From Bacteroidota bacterium (lineage in GTDB: Bacteria > Bacteroidota > Bacteroidia > NS11-12g > UBA9320), in contig CANIKO010000019.1 in assembly GCA_947468275.1 (NCBI GenBank), forward strand, positions 1-64,000: a stretch of DNA of 64,000 nt, read 5' to 3'. Shown here piece after piece: positions 54,919-63,078 of this stretch; within the stretch, counting starts at the first letter, position 1; each line of letters starts with the position of its first letter. The position numbers and the translations under genes are program-made. The notes below the pieces were generated by a model, which saw nothing but the letters and a program-made list of their open reading frames with translations, was not told where the DNA came from and did no database searches.

Positions 54919-56790
54919 ATGAATTGCATATCTGCCGAAGGGCTTGGAAAATCATATAATGAAACTTGGTTATTTACCGACCTTAATTTTGGAGTAAATC
55001 AAGGGGAGAAAATAGCCTTAATTGGTAAAAATGGAGCGGGGAAAAGTACTTTATTGCGTCTTTTGGCAAAAGCTGAACCTGCTGATAGGGGTGAAGTAGT
55101 GCACAATAATTCTGTTAAAGTTGTGTATCTGCCGCAGGAACCCGATATTAATCCTGAACTTACTGTTTGGCAAATTATTTTTGATGAAAGTAATCCATTA
55201 GCCAAGTTGGTAAGTGAATTTGAAATGGCACAATTAGATCCGGATTTTTCGCATGATAAAATGGCGGAAATAATGGGGGAAATGGATAATCAAAAAGCGT
55301 GGGATTATGAAAGTCAGGTTAGGGAAACCCTTGCCAAACTTGGCATTACAGAGCTTCAGCAAAAAGCAGGCTCACTAAGCGGAGGTCAAAAACGCCGATT
55401 AGCAATTGCAGCCATGTTACTTATGCAGCCTGATGTTTTTATTTTAGACGAACCTACCAACCATTTGGATATTGAGGCCATTGAATGGTTGGAAAATCTG
55501 TTGAATGGTAAAAATGTAACCATGCTTTTGGTAAGTCATGATAGGTATTTTATTGACAGAATTTGCAATAGAATAGTTGAATTGGAGCCTTCAGGATTAG
55601 TTTCTTACAAAGGAACTTACGCCTATTACTTAGAGAAAAAAGCTGAGCGGATGCAGATGGCGGCTGTAGAGCAAGGAAAGGCAAAGTTACTCATGCTAAA
55701 AGAACTGGAATGGATGCGACGACAACCACAAGCTCGAGGAACCAAAAGTAAATCGCGAATTGAAGCATTTTATGAGATAAAAGATAAAGCCAGCATAAAG
55801 GTTGATAACCAAAAATTAGAACTAAGTATTAGAGGAGCAAGGCAGGGAAGTAAAATTTTAGAACTTCATAACATTGAGCACAGTTTTAATAGTCATTTAT
55901 TGATTAATAATTTTTCCCATATATTTAAAAATAAAGAAAAGATAGGTGTTGTAGGGAAAAATGGCGCGGGAAAAAGTACACTTATAAATATTGCATGCGA
56001 ACTTTTGAAACCAACCAAAGGTTCAGTGGTAGTAGGACAAACCACTGTATTTGGATATTTTTCACAAAATAGTGCACCACTTAATCCAGAAAATCGACTA
56101 ATAGAAGAAGTAAGAGAAATAGCCGACAATGTGCAAATGGGGAATGGGAAAACAATCACTGCAGTTCAGTTTTTGGAGAGGTTCCTTTTTAGAAGAGAGC
56201 AACATTATACACCAGTTGGCAAACTGAGCGGTGGTGAAAAACGTAGACTTCAATTATTGAAAATATTAATGACCGCTCCTAATTTTTTGATATTGGATGA
56301 ACCTACCAATGACTTTGATATTGATACCTTAAATGTATTGGAAGATTTTTTAGAAGCTTTTGAAGGAAATGTAATGGTAGTAAGTCATGATCGTTATTTT
56401 TTAGACAAAGTTTGTGATCATATTTTTGCCTTTGAAGACAATGGGAAAATTAAGGACTATCCAGGAAATTATACAGATTACAGAGAATGGAATGCCAAAC
56501 CAAAGGTAATTATCAAACCAGAACCCAAACCGGTGGCCAATGTTCAGATAAAAGTTAAAGAGGCTAAGGCTGAAAAGAGCAAAATGTCTTTTAAGGAAAA
56601 GCATGAATTAGAACAATTAACCAAAGAAATTGAAAAATTGGAAACTGAAAAGGTGAATTTGGGAAATAAATTAAGTACAGGTGGATTACCGTATAATGAG
56701 CTTACATCAATAGCTTTTGAAATAGAAAAAATTGTAGCTCTATTGGGGAAAAAAGAAATGCGCTGGCTTGAATTAAGTGAAACGGAGTAG
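54919..56790 (+). CDS. ABC-F family ATP-binding protein (Uup-like)
   Basis: A 623-residue soluble protein with two ABC ATPase domains and no membrane part. First Walker A GKNGAGKST (36-44), signature LSGGQKRR (near 153), Walker B LDEPTNHLD (near 176); second Walker A near 347, LSGGEKRR and LDEPTNDFD. The linker has the ABC-F helical motif (ARGTKSKSRIEAFYEIKDKA). The C-terminal 70 residues form a coiled coil (ELEQLTKEIEKLETEKVN) as in Uup. ABC-F proteins act on the ribosome E site; Uup is linked to DNA-excision and ribosome functions. A resistance role is possible but not shown. Uup-like is the best fit. Confidence 0.92.
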   Translation: MNCISAEGLGKSYNETWLFTDLNFGVNQGEKIALIGKNGAGKSTLLRLLAKAEPADRGEVVHNNSVKVVYLPQEPDINPELTVWQIIFDESNPLAKLVSEFEMAQLDPDFSHDKMAEIMGEMDNQKAWDYESQVRETLAKLGITELQQKAGSLSGGQKRRLAIAAMLLMQPDVFILDEPTNHLDIEAIEWLENLLNGKNVTMLLVSHDRYFIDRICNRIVELEPSGLVSYKGTYAYYLEKKAERMQMAAVEQGKAKLLMLKELEWMRRQPQARGTKSKSRIEAFYEIKDKASIKVDNQKLELSIRGARQGSKILELHNIEHSFNSHLLINNFSHIFKNKEKIGVVGKNGAGKSTLINIACELLKPTKGSVVVGQTTVFGYFSQNSAPLNPENRLIEEVREIADNVQMGNGKTITAVQFLERFLFRREQHYTPVGKLSGGEKRRLQLLKILMTAPNFLILDEPTNDFDIDTLNVLEDFLEAFEGNVMVVSHDRYFLDKVCDHIFAFEDNGKIKDYPGNYTDYREWNAKPKVIIKPEPKPVANVQIKVKEAKAEKSKMSFKEKHELEQLTKEIEKLETEKVNLGNKLSTGGLPYNELTSIAFEIEKIVALLGKKEMRWLELSETE

Positions 56791-56878
56791 AGATAATTTA
56801 ATACTAAAGTATTTTAAAATTTTACGATTTCGATATACTTTTCATTCGGATAATATTTTATTTGGCATCAATTTAAAT

Positions 56879-56886
56879 TAATTTTG
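56879..56886 (+). promoter_or_regulatory. -7 box (TAATTTTG) of the Tudor-like protein gene
   Basis: TAATTTTGCC, a perfect -7 box, five bases before the ATG at 56892. The expected -33 site has only TTT. Confidence 0.4.
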
Positions 56887-56891
56887 CCTTA

Positions 56892-57428
56892 ATGAACAAA
56901 GCACTTGGTGTAGGTAGCCGATTAAAACACAAACAGTATGGCGAAGGCATTTTGGCCCGCATTACACTTGAATATTTTACAATCGCTTTTCATGGTCAAG
57001 GTTTTAAAGAAATACCTCATGGAAGTAGTGATTTAGAAGTTTTAGAAGCCATTGAACCTGAAAACAACCAAGTAACGTTTGATGAAGTAGAAGATGCCTT
57101 AATTCGCATTGTAAAACGCTATATTGAGCCCGAACAAAAGGTTGAACTTGGTAATAAATGGAAAGGTGGACTAATGGTATTGGAGCCATCAGATAAAAAC
57201 CAAAGCGTAAAAGAAATACCAATTGAAACGTTCTTTCATAAAATTGTGATGGTACGCGATAGGTTAAGAGTTTTGGAGCAAAATATTAATAGTCATAAAA
57301 TTTTAACAGATGAAGACAAAGTAAATCTTCAGCAATATATCACTCGTGTTTACGGCTCTTTAACCACGTTTAATGTATTATTTAAAAATACCGACGACCA
57401 TTTTAAAGGCGATGGCGGAAAGGATTAA
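56892..57428 (+). CDS. Conserved protein with PcrA/UvrD-like Tudor N-terminus, function unknown
   Basis: A 178-residue cytoplasmic protein. Residues 5-50 (GVGSRLKHKQYGEGILARI, then a FTIAFHGQGFKEIP strand) resemble the C-terminal Tudor-like domain of PcrA/UvrD helicases, which binds RNA polymerase. Compare the helicase in this window, which ends GMNVEHQRFGLGMVKKIEG. Residues 60-178 are mainly helical with acidic and basic patches and I recognise no domain there. There is no signal peptide. It stands between the ABC-F gene and a small exported protein gene. A role in transcription or repair is inference. Confidence 0.7.
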   Translation: MNKALGVGSRLKHKQYGEGILARITLEYFTIAFHGQGFKEIPHGSSDLEVLEAIEPENNQVTFDEVEDALIRIVKRYIEPEQKVELGNKWKGGLMVLEPSDKNQSVKEIPIETFFHKIVMVRDRLRVLEQNINSHKILTDEDKVNLQQYITRVYGSLTTFNVLFKNTDDHFKGDGGKD

Positions 57429-57484
57429 GGAAATCTGACCAAAATAATTTTCTGAAAATATGGAGGTTTTAAATATATTTTATT

Positions 57485-58228
57485 ATGAAAAACATAAAAC
57501 TGCATTTCTTTTTCGTTCTATTAATTAGTTTAAGTTCTTGCACCTACGTTTATTACCCAACCTATCCTGTAGTGCCAGATACCAAAGAAAAAGGTTTTGG
57601 AATACAAGGTACACTTGGATTCACTAAAGCCCAGCTTTCAGCTTGGTATGCGCTTGATAGCAATTTTTATTTTACAGGAATGGTTAATGGTGCGTTGAGT
57701 TCATTAAGGTCAGATACAACAAAGATTGGTAATGATGCTTATCATGCTATTTCTACAACATTTGGCTTGGGGTATAAAAAGAAATTATCTCCCAAATTGG
57801 AGTTTCAAATACAGGGAGGTGGAGGCGCCTCAAGAGGGTATTTTCACACAGATCTTTTTTCAAAAGATATTAATTTAGTTTTATTAGACGTAGATGTTCA
57901 AAGCTACCGAGCATACCTTCAGCCTTCATTCGGGCTATTGAATAAACACAGTACTATCTATTTTATTCCTCGATTTTCATATGAAAATTTTAATCATGTG
58001 GAACAAAGGGTTAATAAAAATTTCCAGCAAGGAATGTCGATGGTAAGCCAAAATTTTCTCTTTGGTGAAGGTTATATATTGGGGCGTTTTTTTACAAAAG
58101 CTGTTAATATAGATTTGTATTTTGGGCTATCAGGAAATCTAACAAAAAGTAATAGAGGAAATAGTGGAGATGCCTTTGTGGTTCAACCCGTAACTTTTGG
58201 TTTTGGATTAAGCAAAACTTTTTATTAA
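57485..58228 (+). CDS. Exported lipoprotein-like beta-barrel protein, function unknown
   Basis: A 247-residue protein. The hydrophobic start ends LISLSSCTYV, so it may be lipid-modified at Cys19. The mature part alternates aromatic and polar residues (FGIQGTLGF, YRAYLQPSFGLLN, IYFIPRFSYE) and ends VTFGFGLSKTFY, typical of an outer-membrane barrel. A glycine-rich turn GGGGASRGYF lies near the middle. I do not recognise a family. It follows the Tudor-like gene by 56 bases and converges on the J-domain gene. Confidence 0.75.
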   Translation: MKNIKLHFFFVLLISLSSCTYVYYPTYPVVPDTKEKGFGIQGTLGFTKAQLSAWYALDSNFYFTGMVNGALSSLRSDTTKIGNDAYHAISTTFGLGYKKKLSPKLEFQIQGGGGASRGYFHTDLFSKDINLVLLDVDVQSYRAYLQPSFGLLNKHSTIYFIPRFSYENFNHVEQRVNKNFQQGMSMVSQNFLFGEGYILGRFFTKAVNIDLYFGLSGNLTKSNRGNSGDAFVVQPVTFGFGLSKTFY

Positions 58229-58235
58229 ACTGAAG

Positions 58236-59072
58236 TTAGTATCCACTTATATATTCCCAGATTTCAGGTTCTTTCGTACTTATTCTGATTAATATTTGTT
58301 CCTTGTTTTCAAATTCTTTAGGAACATTGTAAATATCCATTAAAAAATATTCATCGTTATAAGAATAAGAAAGCTTGCCCCGTTCTTGGTCAAGATCAGC
58401 ATAAATTACTTTTCCGAAATTTTTAAGTTGACAAACCTTTTTTAATTTAATTAGGCTGAATGTTGTAAATACTCCCACTAAAAAAACTATTATAAAAATG
58501 GAATAAGCTTGTCGTGAGTATTTTTCTTCATCTTTTATAACTGATTTATACCAAAAATATTTATAAAGTTCATTCCATAAAAACAGAGATGAGAGTATAA
58601 AAAGAAAAATACCTAAAGCTATTTTATTTCCAGTTTGATACCAATCGTTAAGTATGTTTAAAATGCCTGTAAGGTGCACCAATCCTATAATAACAATGCG
58701 CCAAATAAAAGGCAAATTAATTAATGATTTCTCATACTTGGTAATATTTTCAACCTCTTGCATCTCTTTTTGATGCCTTCGTCTTTGGGCATATACCTTT
58801 TTTAGTTTATCGCTTGCAGATTCTTCAAATGATGATGGTATAACAGATTTGTCAAACCCGTTCTTTAGTCTGAAATCGTAGTTTTGCTTAAGAGTAGGGT
58901 TGTTTAAAATTTCATAAACTTTAACAATAGTTTTAAATTTTTCAGATACTAATGGATCTGGATTGCGGTCTGGATGATATTTTAATGCTAATTGCCTGAA
59001 CGATTTTTTTACCAAATAAATATCTGAATATTCCGGAATATTTAAAATTTGATATAAATTTTGGTCTGTCAA
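58236..59072 (-). CDS. Membrane protein with N-terminal J domain
   Basis: A 278-residue protein. Residues 3-65 are a J domain with the HPD motif (ALKYHPDRN, His33-Pro34-Asp35) that stimulates DnaK ATP hydrolysis. A charged stretch (KKVYAQRRRHQKEMQEVE) follows, then two to three hydrophobic helices (about 120-200) and a C-terminal soluble beta region (about 210-278). It lacks the glycine-rich and zinc domains of DnaJ itself, so it is a specialised co-chaperone anchored in the inner membrane. Its partners are unknown. It is monocistronic, convergent with the barrel gene. Confidence 0.85.
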   Translation of the reverse strand: MTDQNLYQILNIPEYSDIYLVKKSFRQLALKYHPDRNPDPLVSEKFKTIVKVYEILNNPTLKQNYDFRLKNGFDKSVIPSSFEESASDKLKKVYAQRRRHQKEMQEVENITKYEKSLINLPFIWRIVIIGLVHLTGILNILNDWYQTGNKIALGIFLFILSSLFLWNELYKYFWYKSVIKDEEKYSRQAYSIFIIVFLVGVFTTFSLIKLKKVCQLKNFGKVIYADLDQERGKLSYSYNDEYFLMDIYNVPKEFENKEQILIRISTKEPEIWEYISGY

Positions 59073-59259
59073 GAATATTATAGATTAGGAAATATAAAAA
59101 ATGGATTCATTTTTTATATAATTTACTTTTTGATTTTAAGGTTCTAAAATTTAATTTTGGTGAACTTTTATATTGCCAATTAAATTATTATTCTTTTTTT
59201 AAGGGACTTATAAAAAAATTAATGTGTTGTTTATTTGAATTGGATACTTATTTATTGGG

Positions 59260-59907
59260 TTATTTGGCTTCATCCAATTCCGCATTAATCGTAGTTAAAG
59301 CTTGCAAAAATACTGAAGTATCCTGAGCGCCACTTATAGTATATTTATCAATAAATAAAAAGAAAGGAACACCGCTAACCCCAATTTGCTGGGCTTCATA
59401 AATATCCATTCTAACAGCTTCTGAATAATCATCGCTTTCCAACATTTGCTTTATTTCAACCGCATCCAAGCCAATTTCTACACCTAATTGAATCAATGTG
59501 TCGAAATCAGCCGTATTTTTACCATCCGTAAAATAAGCTTTAAAAAGTTGTTCTTCCGCTTCATTTTGACAGTTGTGTTTTTTTGCCAAATTGGAGAAAC
59601 GGTGGGCATCAAATGAATTGGCAACTACAGATTTATCTAAATTATATTCCAACCCAACTTCCTTGGCTATTTTGGTAACATGGTCGTTCATTTGTGCGGC
59701 ATGTTCCAATGACCAGCCTTTTCGTTCAGCTAAAAATTGATTAACCGATTTGCTTGCATCAGTTACAATAGAGGGGGCTAACTGAAAACTTTTCCAAGTA
59801 ATTTCTACTTTGTCTTTACCTTCGAACTGATTTAAAGCCATTTCAAATTTTCGCTTTCCAATATAGCAAAACGGGCACATTACGTCACTCCATATTTCTA
59901 CTTTCAT
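59260..59907 (-). CDS. DsbA-family (FrnE-like) thiol oxidoreductase
   Basis: A 215-residue protein of the FrnE branch of the DsbA/thioredoxin superfamily: MKVEIWSDVMCPFCYIGKRK with the CPFC active site (Cys11, Cys14), the helical insertion, and the cis-Pro region ISGVPFFLF. There is no signal peptide, so it is cytoplasmic, unlike true DsbA. FrnE-type proteins have been linked to polyketide synthesis and stress tolerance. Its start overlaps the stop of the heme lipoprotein gene by four bases (ATGA type), so translation is probably coupled. Confidence 0.9.
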   Translation of the reverse strand: MKVEIWSDVMCPFCYIGKRKFEMALNQFEGKDKVEITWKSFQLAPSIVTDASKSVNQFLAERKGWSLEHAAQMNDHVTKIAKEVGLEYNLDKSVVANSFDAHRFSNLAKKHNCQNEAEEQLFKAYFTDGKNTADFDTLIQLGVEIGLDAVEIKQMLESDDYSEAVRMDIYEAQQIGVSGVPFFLFIDKYTISGAQDTSVFLQALTTINAELDEAK

Positions 59908-60239
59908 TTTTTTTGAGCGTTGGTCATGGTAACTAAATAGGCTAAAATGGAAGCCTCTTGAAGACTGTTGATGACTTGCTTGTGTGCTTTTTTATTTACA
60001 TTAACAACCATTTTAGGAAGAATTTTATTCCATTTGGCTTCGTTTCTTGCGCTTGGCGCTGTGTATGGATGGCAACTGACGCAATACTTTTTACAGAGAT
60101 TATGACCCTCGGTTAATGTGGCCAAAGTAGAACCAGGGAATTTAGCGGAAGCTCTTTCAACATCAGAGTTGGAGAAGGTTACAACCTTAGGGCTGCAAGC
60201 TACTATAGCTAAAATTAAGAGTATAAATAATTTATTCAT
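59904..60239 (-). CDS. Small c-type cytochrome lipoprotein
   Basis: The ATG at 60239 opens a lipoprotein signal (ILAIVACSPK, Cys15) and gives 111 residues; an ATG at 60260 overlaps the -7 box. The mature part has one CXXCH heme site (CVSCH, Cys53, Cys56, His57) and a possible axial Met in KILPKMV. The sequence around the site (GHNLCKKYCVSCHPYTAP) adds another Cys. It should carry electrons in the periplasm, anchored to a membrane. It is paired with the FrnE-like gene, overlapping by four bases. Confidence 0.82.
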   Translation of the reverse strand: MNKLFILLILAIVACSPKVVTFSNSDVERASAKFPGSTLATLTEGHNLCKKYCVSCHPYTAPSARNEAKWNKILPKMVVNVNKKAHKQVINSLQEASILAYLVTMTNAQKK

Positions 60240-60257
60240 TTGATATTTTTGCGGATT

Positions 60258-60265
60258 CAAAAATA
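60258..60265 (-). promoter_or_regulatory. -7 box (TATTTTTG) of the cytochrome/FrnE pair
   Basis: The minus strand reads TATTTTTG, a perfect -7 box 19 bases before the ATG at 60239. It supports the shorter start of the cytochrome gene. Confidence 0.45.
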
Positions 60266-60399
60266 GAACAACAAATGGTAATTATAGTTTTTTAGTTTTG
60301 ATTATAAAATCAATAACTCTTAAATAAAACCGGTGCAAGTTGTGGCATAATTATTAACTCAAAATACCCGAATTTCGCCTCTCACTCTTGAAAAACTGA

Positions 60400-62898
60400 A
60401 TGTTCAAAAAAATAATACTTCTATTCATACTTCCTTTTGGATTTCTTAAGGCTCAACCACCCAAATCTTGGTCATCATCCGAAATACTTTTGCAACTAAA
60501 AAAGTTGAATACCGTTGGTTCAGTACTCTATATTGCTGCCCATCCCGATGATGAAAACACTCGACTGATCGCTTATTTGGCCAATGAAAAATGTTTACGA
60601 ACCGGCTATCTTTCCTTAACCCGTGGCGATGGTGGACAAAACCTAATAGGCCCCGAACAAGGTGTGGAGTTGGGATTAATACGTACCCAGGAATTGTTAG
60701 CGGCCCGAAGAATTGACGGCGGGGAACAGTTTTTTACAAGGGCTTATGATTTTGGATTTAGCAAAACGCCCGAAGAAACCTTTGAAAAATGGAACCACGA
60801 TTCCATTCTATCCGATGTGGTTTGGGTAATCCGAAATTTCAGGCCGGATATTATTATTACCCGTTTTGCTACTGATGGAAGCGGGGGACACGGCCACCAT
60901 ACGGCTTCGGGCATATTAGCCGAAGAAGCCTTTGATGCGGCAGCAGATTCCACACGGTTTCCTGAACAGTTAAAATATGTAAAAGTTTGGCAGGCAAGGC
61001 GGTTGCTGCATAATTCCACCGCCCGTTTCCGTGACCCTAAGGCGGATATGAGCAAATTTATAAAGCTGGATGTGGGTGGATACAATGCCTTGTTGGGTAA
61101 AAGTTATGGCGAGATAGCCGCTGAAAGCCGCAGCATGCACAAAAGTCAAGGCTTTGGCAGTGCGGCACAACGGGGAGAATATTTTGAATATTTTAAACCC
61201 ATCAAAGGCGATACAGCTAATTTGAAAGATATTTTTGAGAGGATGGATTTTAGTTGGAAAAGAGTGAAAGGGGGGGGGGAAATAGGGAAACTTTGTGAAG
61301 AGGCTATTAGAAATTATGAAATTAGTAATCCAAGTAAAATTAGCCCAATCTTATCTAAGATTCATGACAATTCTATTTTTAATAATTTGTCAAAAGAATA
61401 TTATAGCTATAATAAGGTATTGGTTCGTAAGATTATTTTGGCTGTTCATGGTGTGGTTGTTGATATCAATTGTAATGAAATACAAATAACACCGCAGGCT
61501 AAAAATAAATATATTTTCAATCTTGTTAATCGTTCAAATAGTCAGATTGAAATAACAAGGGTAGGTTTCCCATTAAAAAAGAAGGAATCAAACAGAGAAT
61601 ATGATACTCTTATCAATACTCTAATTAACCCTAACAAGACGTTAAGTTTTAATAGTTATAGTGGTGATAAAATGGTTGCTTGGAAATATATTGGTCAACC
61701 TTATTGGTTGGAATCAATGCCTAATGGTATTTTTCATATTAATTATCAATATAAAATAGGATTAGCAGAAGATAAGAGTTTCTTCAATGATGCTGGTGTT
61801 ACTTTTAAAATTAACAATTCAAGTTTTCAAGTATTATTTCCCATCCAATACCGCTGGGTAGATCCTGAAAAAGGAGAACTCTACCGGCCTTTGGTTATTA
61901 TTCCTCCGGTTTTATTAACAATGGAAAATGAGGTGATTGCTTTTTCTTATAATTACTCCAAAGAAATAAAAGTGAAGGTTAAAGCAGGCAAAGACAGCCT
62001 GAATGCCAAAGTAAAGCTTCAAATCCCTGAAGGTTGGAAATTGGAACCTTCGGAAATAAATGTAAGTTTATTAAAAAAGAACGATGAGCAAACGGTGAGT
62101 TTTAATGTAACTCCTCCCTCAAATACAAGTCAGGGTATAGCCAAAGCAGTGGCGATAGTAGACGGTGAAACCTATACCAAAAGCATCCGTGAAATAAAAT
62201 ACGACCATATACCCATCCAAACTTGGTTTCCGGAAGCCGAAGCCAAATTATTGAAACTGGATATTAAAAAAACAGCCAAACGTATTGGCTATATTCCCGG
62301 TGCGGGTGATGAAGTTCAAAGTTGCTTAATGCAATTGGGTTATGAGGTAATTACAATTACCGACGCCATTCTGGCCAATGAGGATTTGAAAAACTTTAAT
62401 ACCATTATCACAGGAGTTCGGGCTTACAATACCAATCCACTTTTAACCACCTATAAACAAAAGCTGATGGATTATGTGAGCAATGGCGGAAACCTGATTG
62501 TGCAATACAATACCAATAGTTTTGCAGGGCCTTTCAAAGGGGATATAGGTCCCAAACCATTTAAACTAACCCGCGAACGAGTAACTGATGAAAATGTCAA
62601 AGTAAATTTTGAGCAACCCAATCACCCGGTTTTGAACAACCCGAATAAAATAACAGAGAAAGATTTTGAAGGCTGGATACAGGAACGGGGAATTTACTTT
62701 GCCGGAGATATCGATTCCACTTACGAATGTCCCTTGAGCATGAACGACAAAGGCGAAAAACCAAACAAAGGCAGCCTGATAATAGCCAAACACGGTAAAG
62801 GTAATTTTATCTATACCGGATTGGTTTTCTTTAGGGAATTGCCTGCAGGTGTGCCGGGGGCTTATCGGTTGATGGTGAATTTGGTGGAGATGAAATGA
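60400..62898 (+). CDS. Secreted PIG-L-family deacetylase
   Basis: An 832-residue exported protein. Signal peptide 1-18 (LKAQ). The PIG-L/LmbE zinc-dependent deacetylase domain spans about 25-270: AHPDDE (His48, Asp50, Asp51) and GHGHHTASG with His164-His167 as the metal and catalytic residues. A middle region (about 290-480) is poorly conserved; beta-sandwich (NEW3-like) domains and a ThuA/GATase-like domain (about 625-830, IPGAGDEVQSCLMQLGY) follow. It probably removes N-acetyl groups from surface or dietary glycans. A G9 tract encodes Gly291-293, and the DNA just after it is much more AT-rich than both flanks. Confidence 0.9.
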   Translation: MFKKIILLFILPFGFLKAQPPKSWSSSEILLQLKKLNTVGSVLYIAAHPDDENTRLIAYLANEKCLRTGYLSLTRGDGGQNLIGPEQGVELGLIRTQELLAARRIDGGEQFFTRAYDFGFSKTPEETFEKWNHDSILSDVVWVIRNFRPDIIITRFATDGSGGHGHHTASGILAEEAFDAAADSTRFPEQLKYVKVWQARRLLHNSTARFRDPKADMSKFIKLDVGGYNALLGKSYGEIAAESRSMHKSQGFGSAAQRGEYFEYFKPIKGDTANLKDIFERMDFSWKRVKGGGEIGKLCEEAIRNYEISNPSKISPILSKIHDNSIFNNLSKEYYSYNKVLVRKIILAVHGVVVDINCNEIQITPQAKNKYIFNLVNRSNSQIEITRVGFPLKKKESNREYDTLINTLINPNKTLSFNSYSGDKMVAWKYIGQPYWLESMPNGIFHINYQYKIGLAEDKSFFNDAGVTFKINNSSFQVLFPIQYRWVDPEKGELYRPLVIIPPVLLTMENEVIAFSYNYSKEIKVKVKAGKDSLNAKVKLQIPEGWKLEPSEINVSLLKKNDEQTVSFNVTPPSNTSQGIAKAVAIVDGETYTKSIREIKYDHIPIQTWFPEAEAKLLKLDIKKTAKRIGYIPGAGDEVQSCLMQLGYEVITITDAILANEDLKNFNTIITGVRAYNTNPLLTTYKQKLMDYVSNGGNLIVQYNTNSFAGPFKGDIGPKPFKLTRERVTDENVKVNFEQPNHPVLNNPNKITEKDFEGWIQERGIYFAGDIDSTYECPLSMNDKGEKPNKGSLIIAKHGKGNFIYTGLVFFRELPAGVPGAYRLMVNLVEMK
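61270..61278. repeat. G9 homopolymer inside the PIG-L gene
   Basis: Nine consecutive G encode three glycines (residues 291-293) of the PIG-L-family deacetylase. Such a tract is rare in an AT-rich genome and is prone to length change by slippage; a change by one base would stop translation in the middle of the protein. Confidence 0.9.
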
Positions 62899-62966
62899 TT
62901 TGAAAATTTGGAGATTTGGAAATGCCTTCGGGTGAAATTTCCACTTTACAGTGTGAGTTGGGATTA

Positions 62967-63030
62967 GAGATGCCTCGTGCCTCAGCATGACAATCAGTAG
63001 AGTTTGTCATTTCGACGAAGGAGGAATCTC
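62967..63030. repeat. Two dispersed repeat units in inverted orientation
   Basis: Unit 62967-62992 (gagatgcctcgtgcctcagc then atgaca) and the inverse unit 63005-63030 (tgtcatttcgacgaaggagg then aatctc). They belong to the same family as the three units at 13558-13668. The pair lies in the 180-base gap between the PIG-L gene and the symporter gene. Confidence 0.8.
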
Positions 63031-63078
63031 ATTTATATTTTAACCAATAACTTAATAATAAGTAACAATTAACCAAAA

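Noticed and set aside
54919-56790. ABC-F gene as an antibiotic-resistance determinant
   Set aside because: The C-terminal coiled coil and linker fit housekeeping Uup-type proteins; nothing in the context suggests resistance.
60744-61085. 113-codon frame antisense to the PIG-L catalytic domain
   Set aside because: The sense strand carries the conserved zinc motif; the antisense frame has no independent support.
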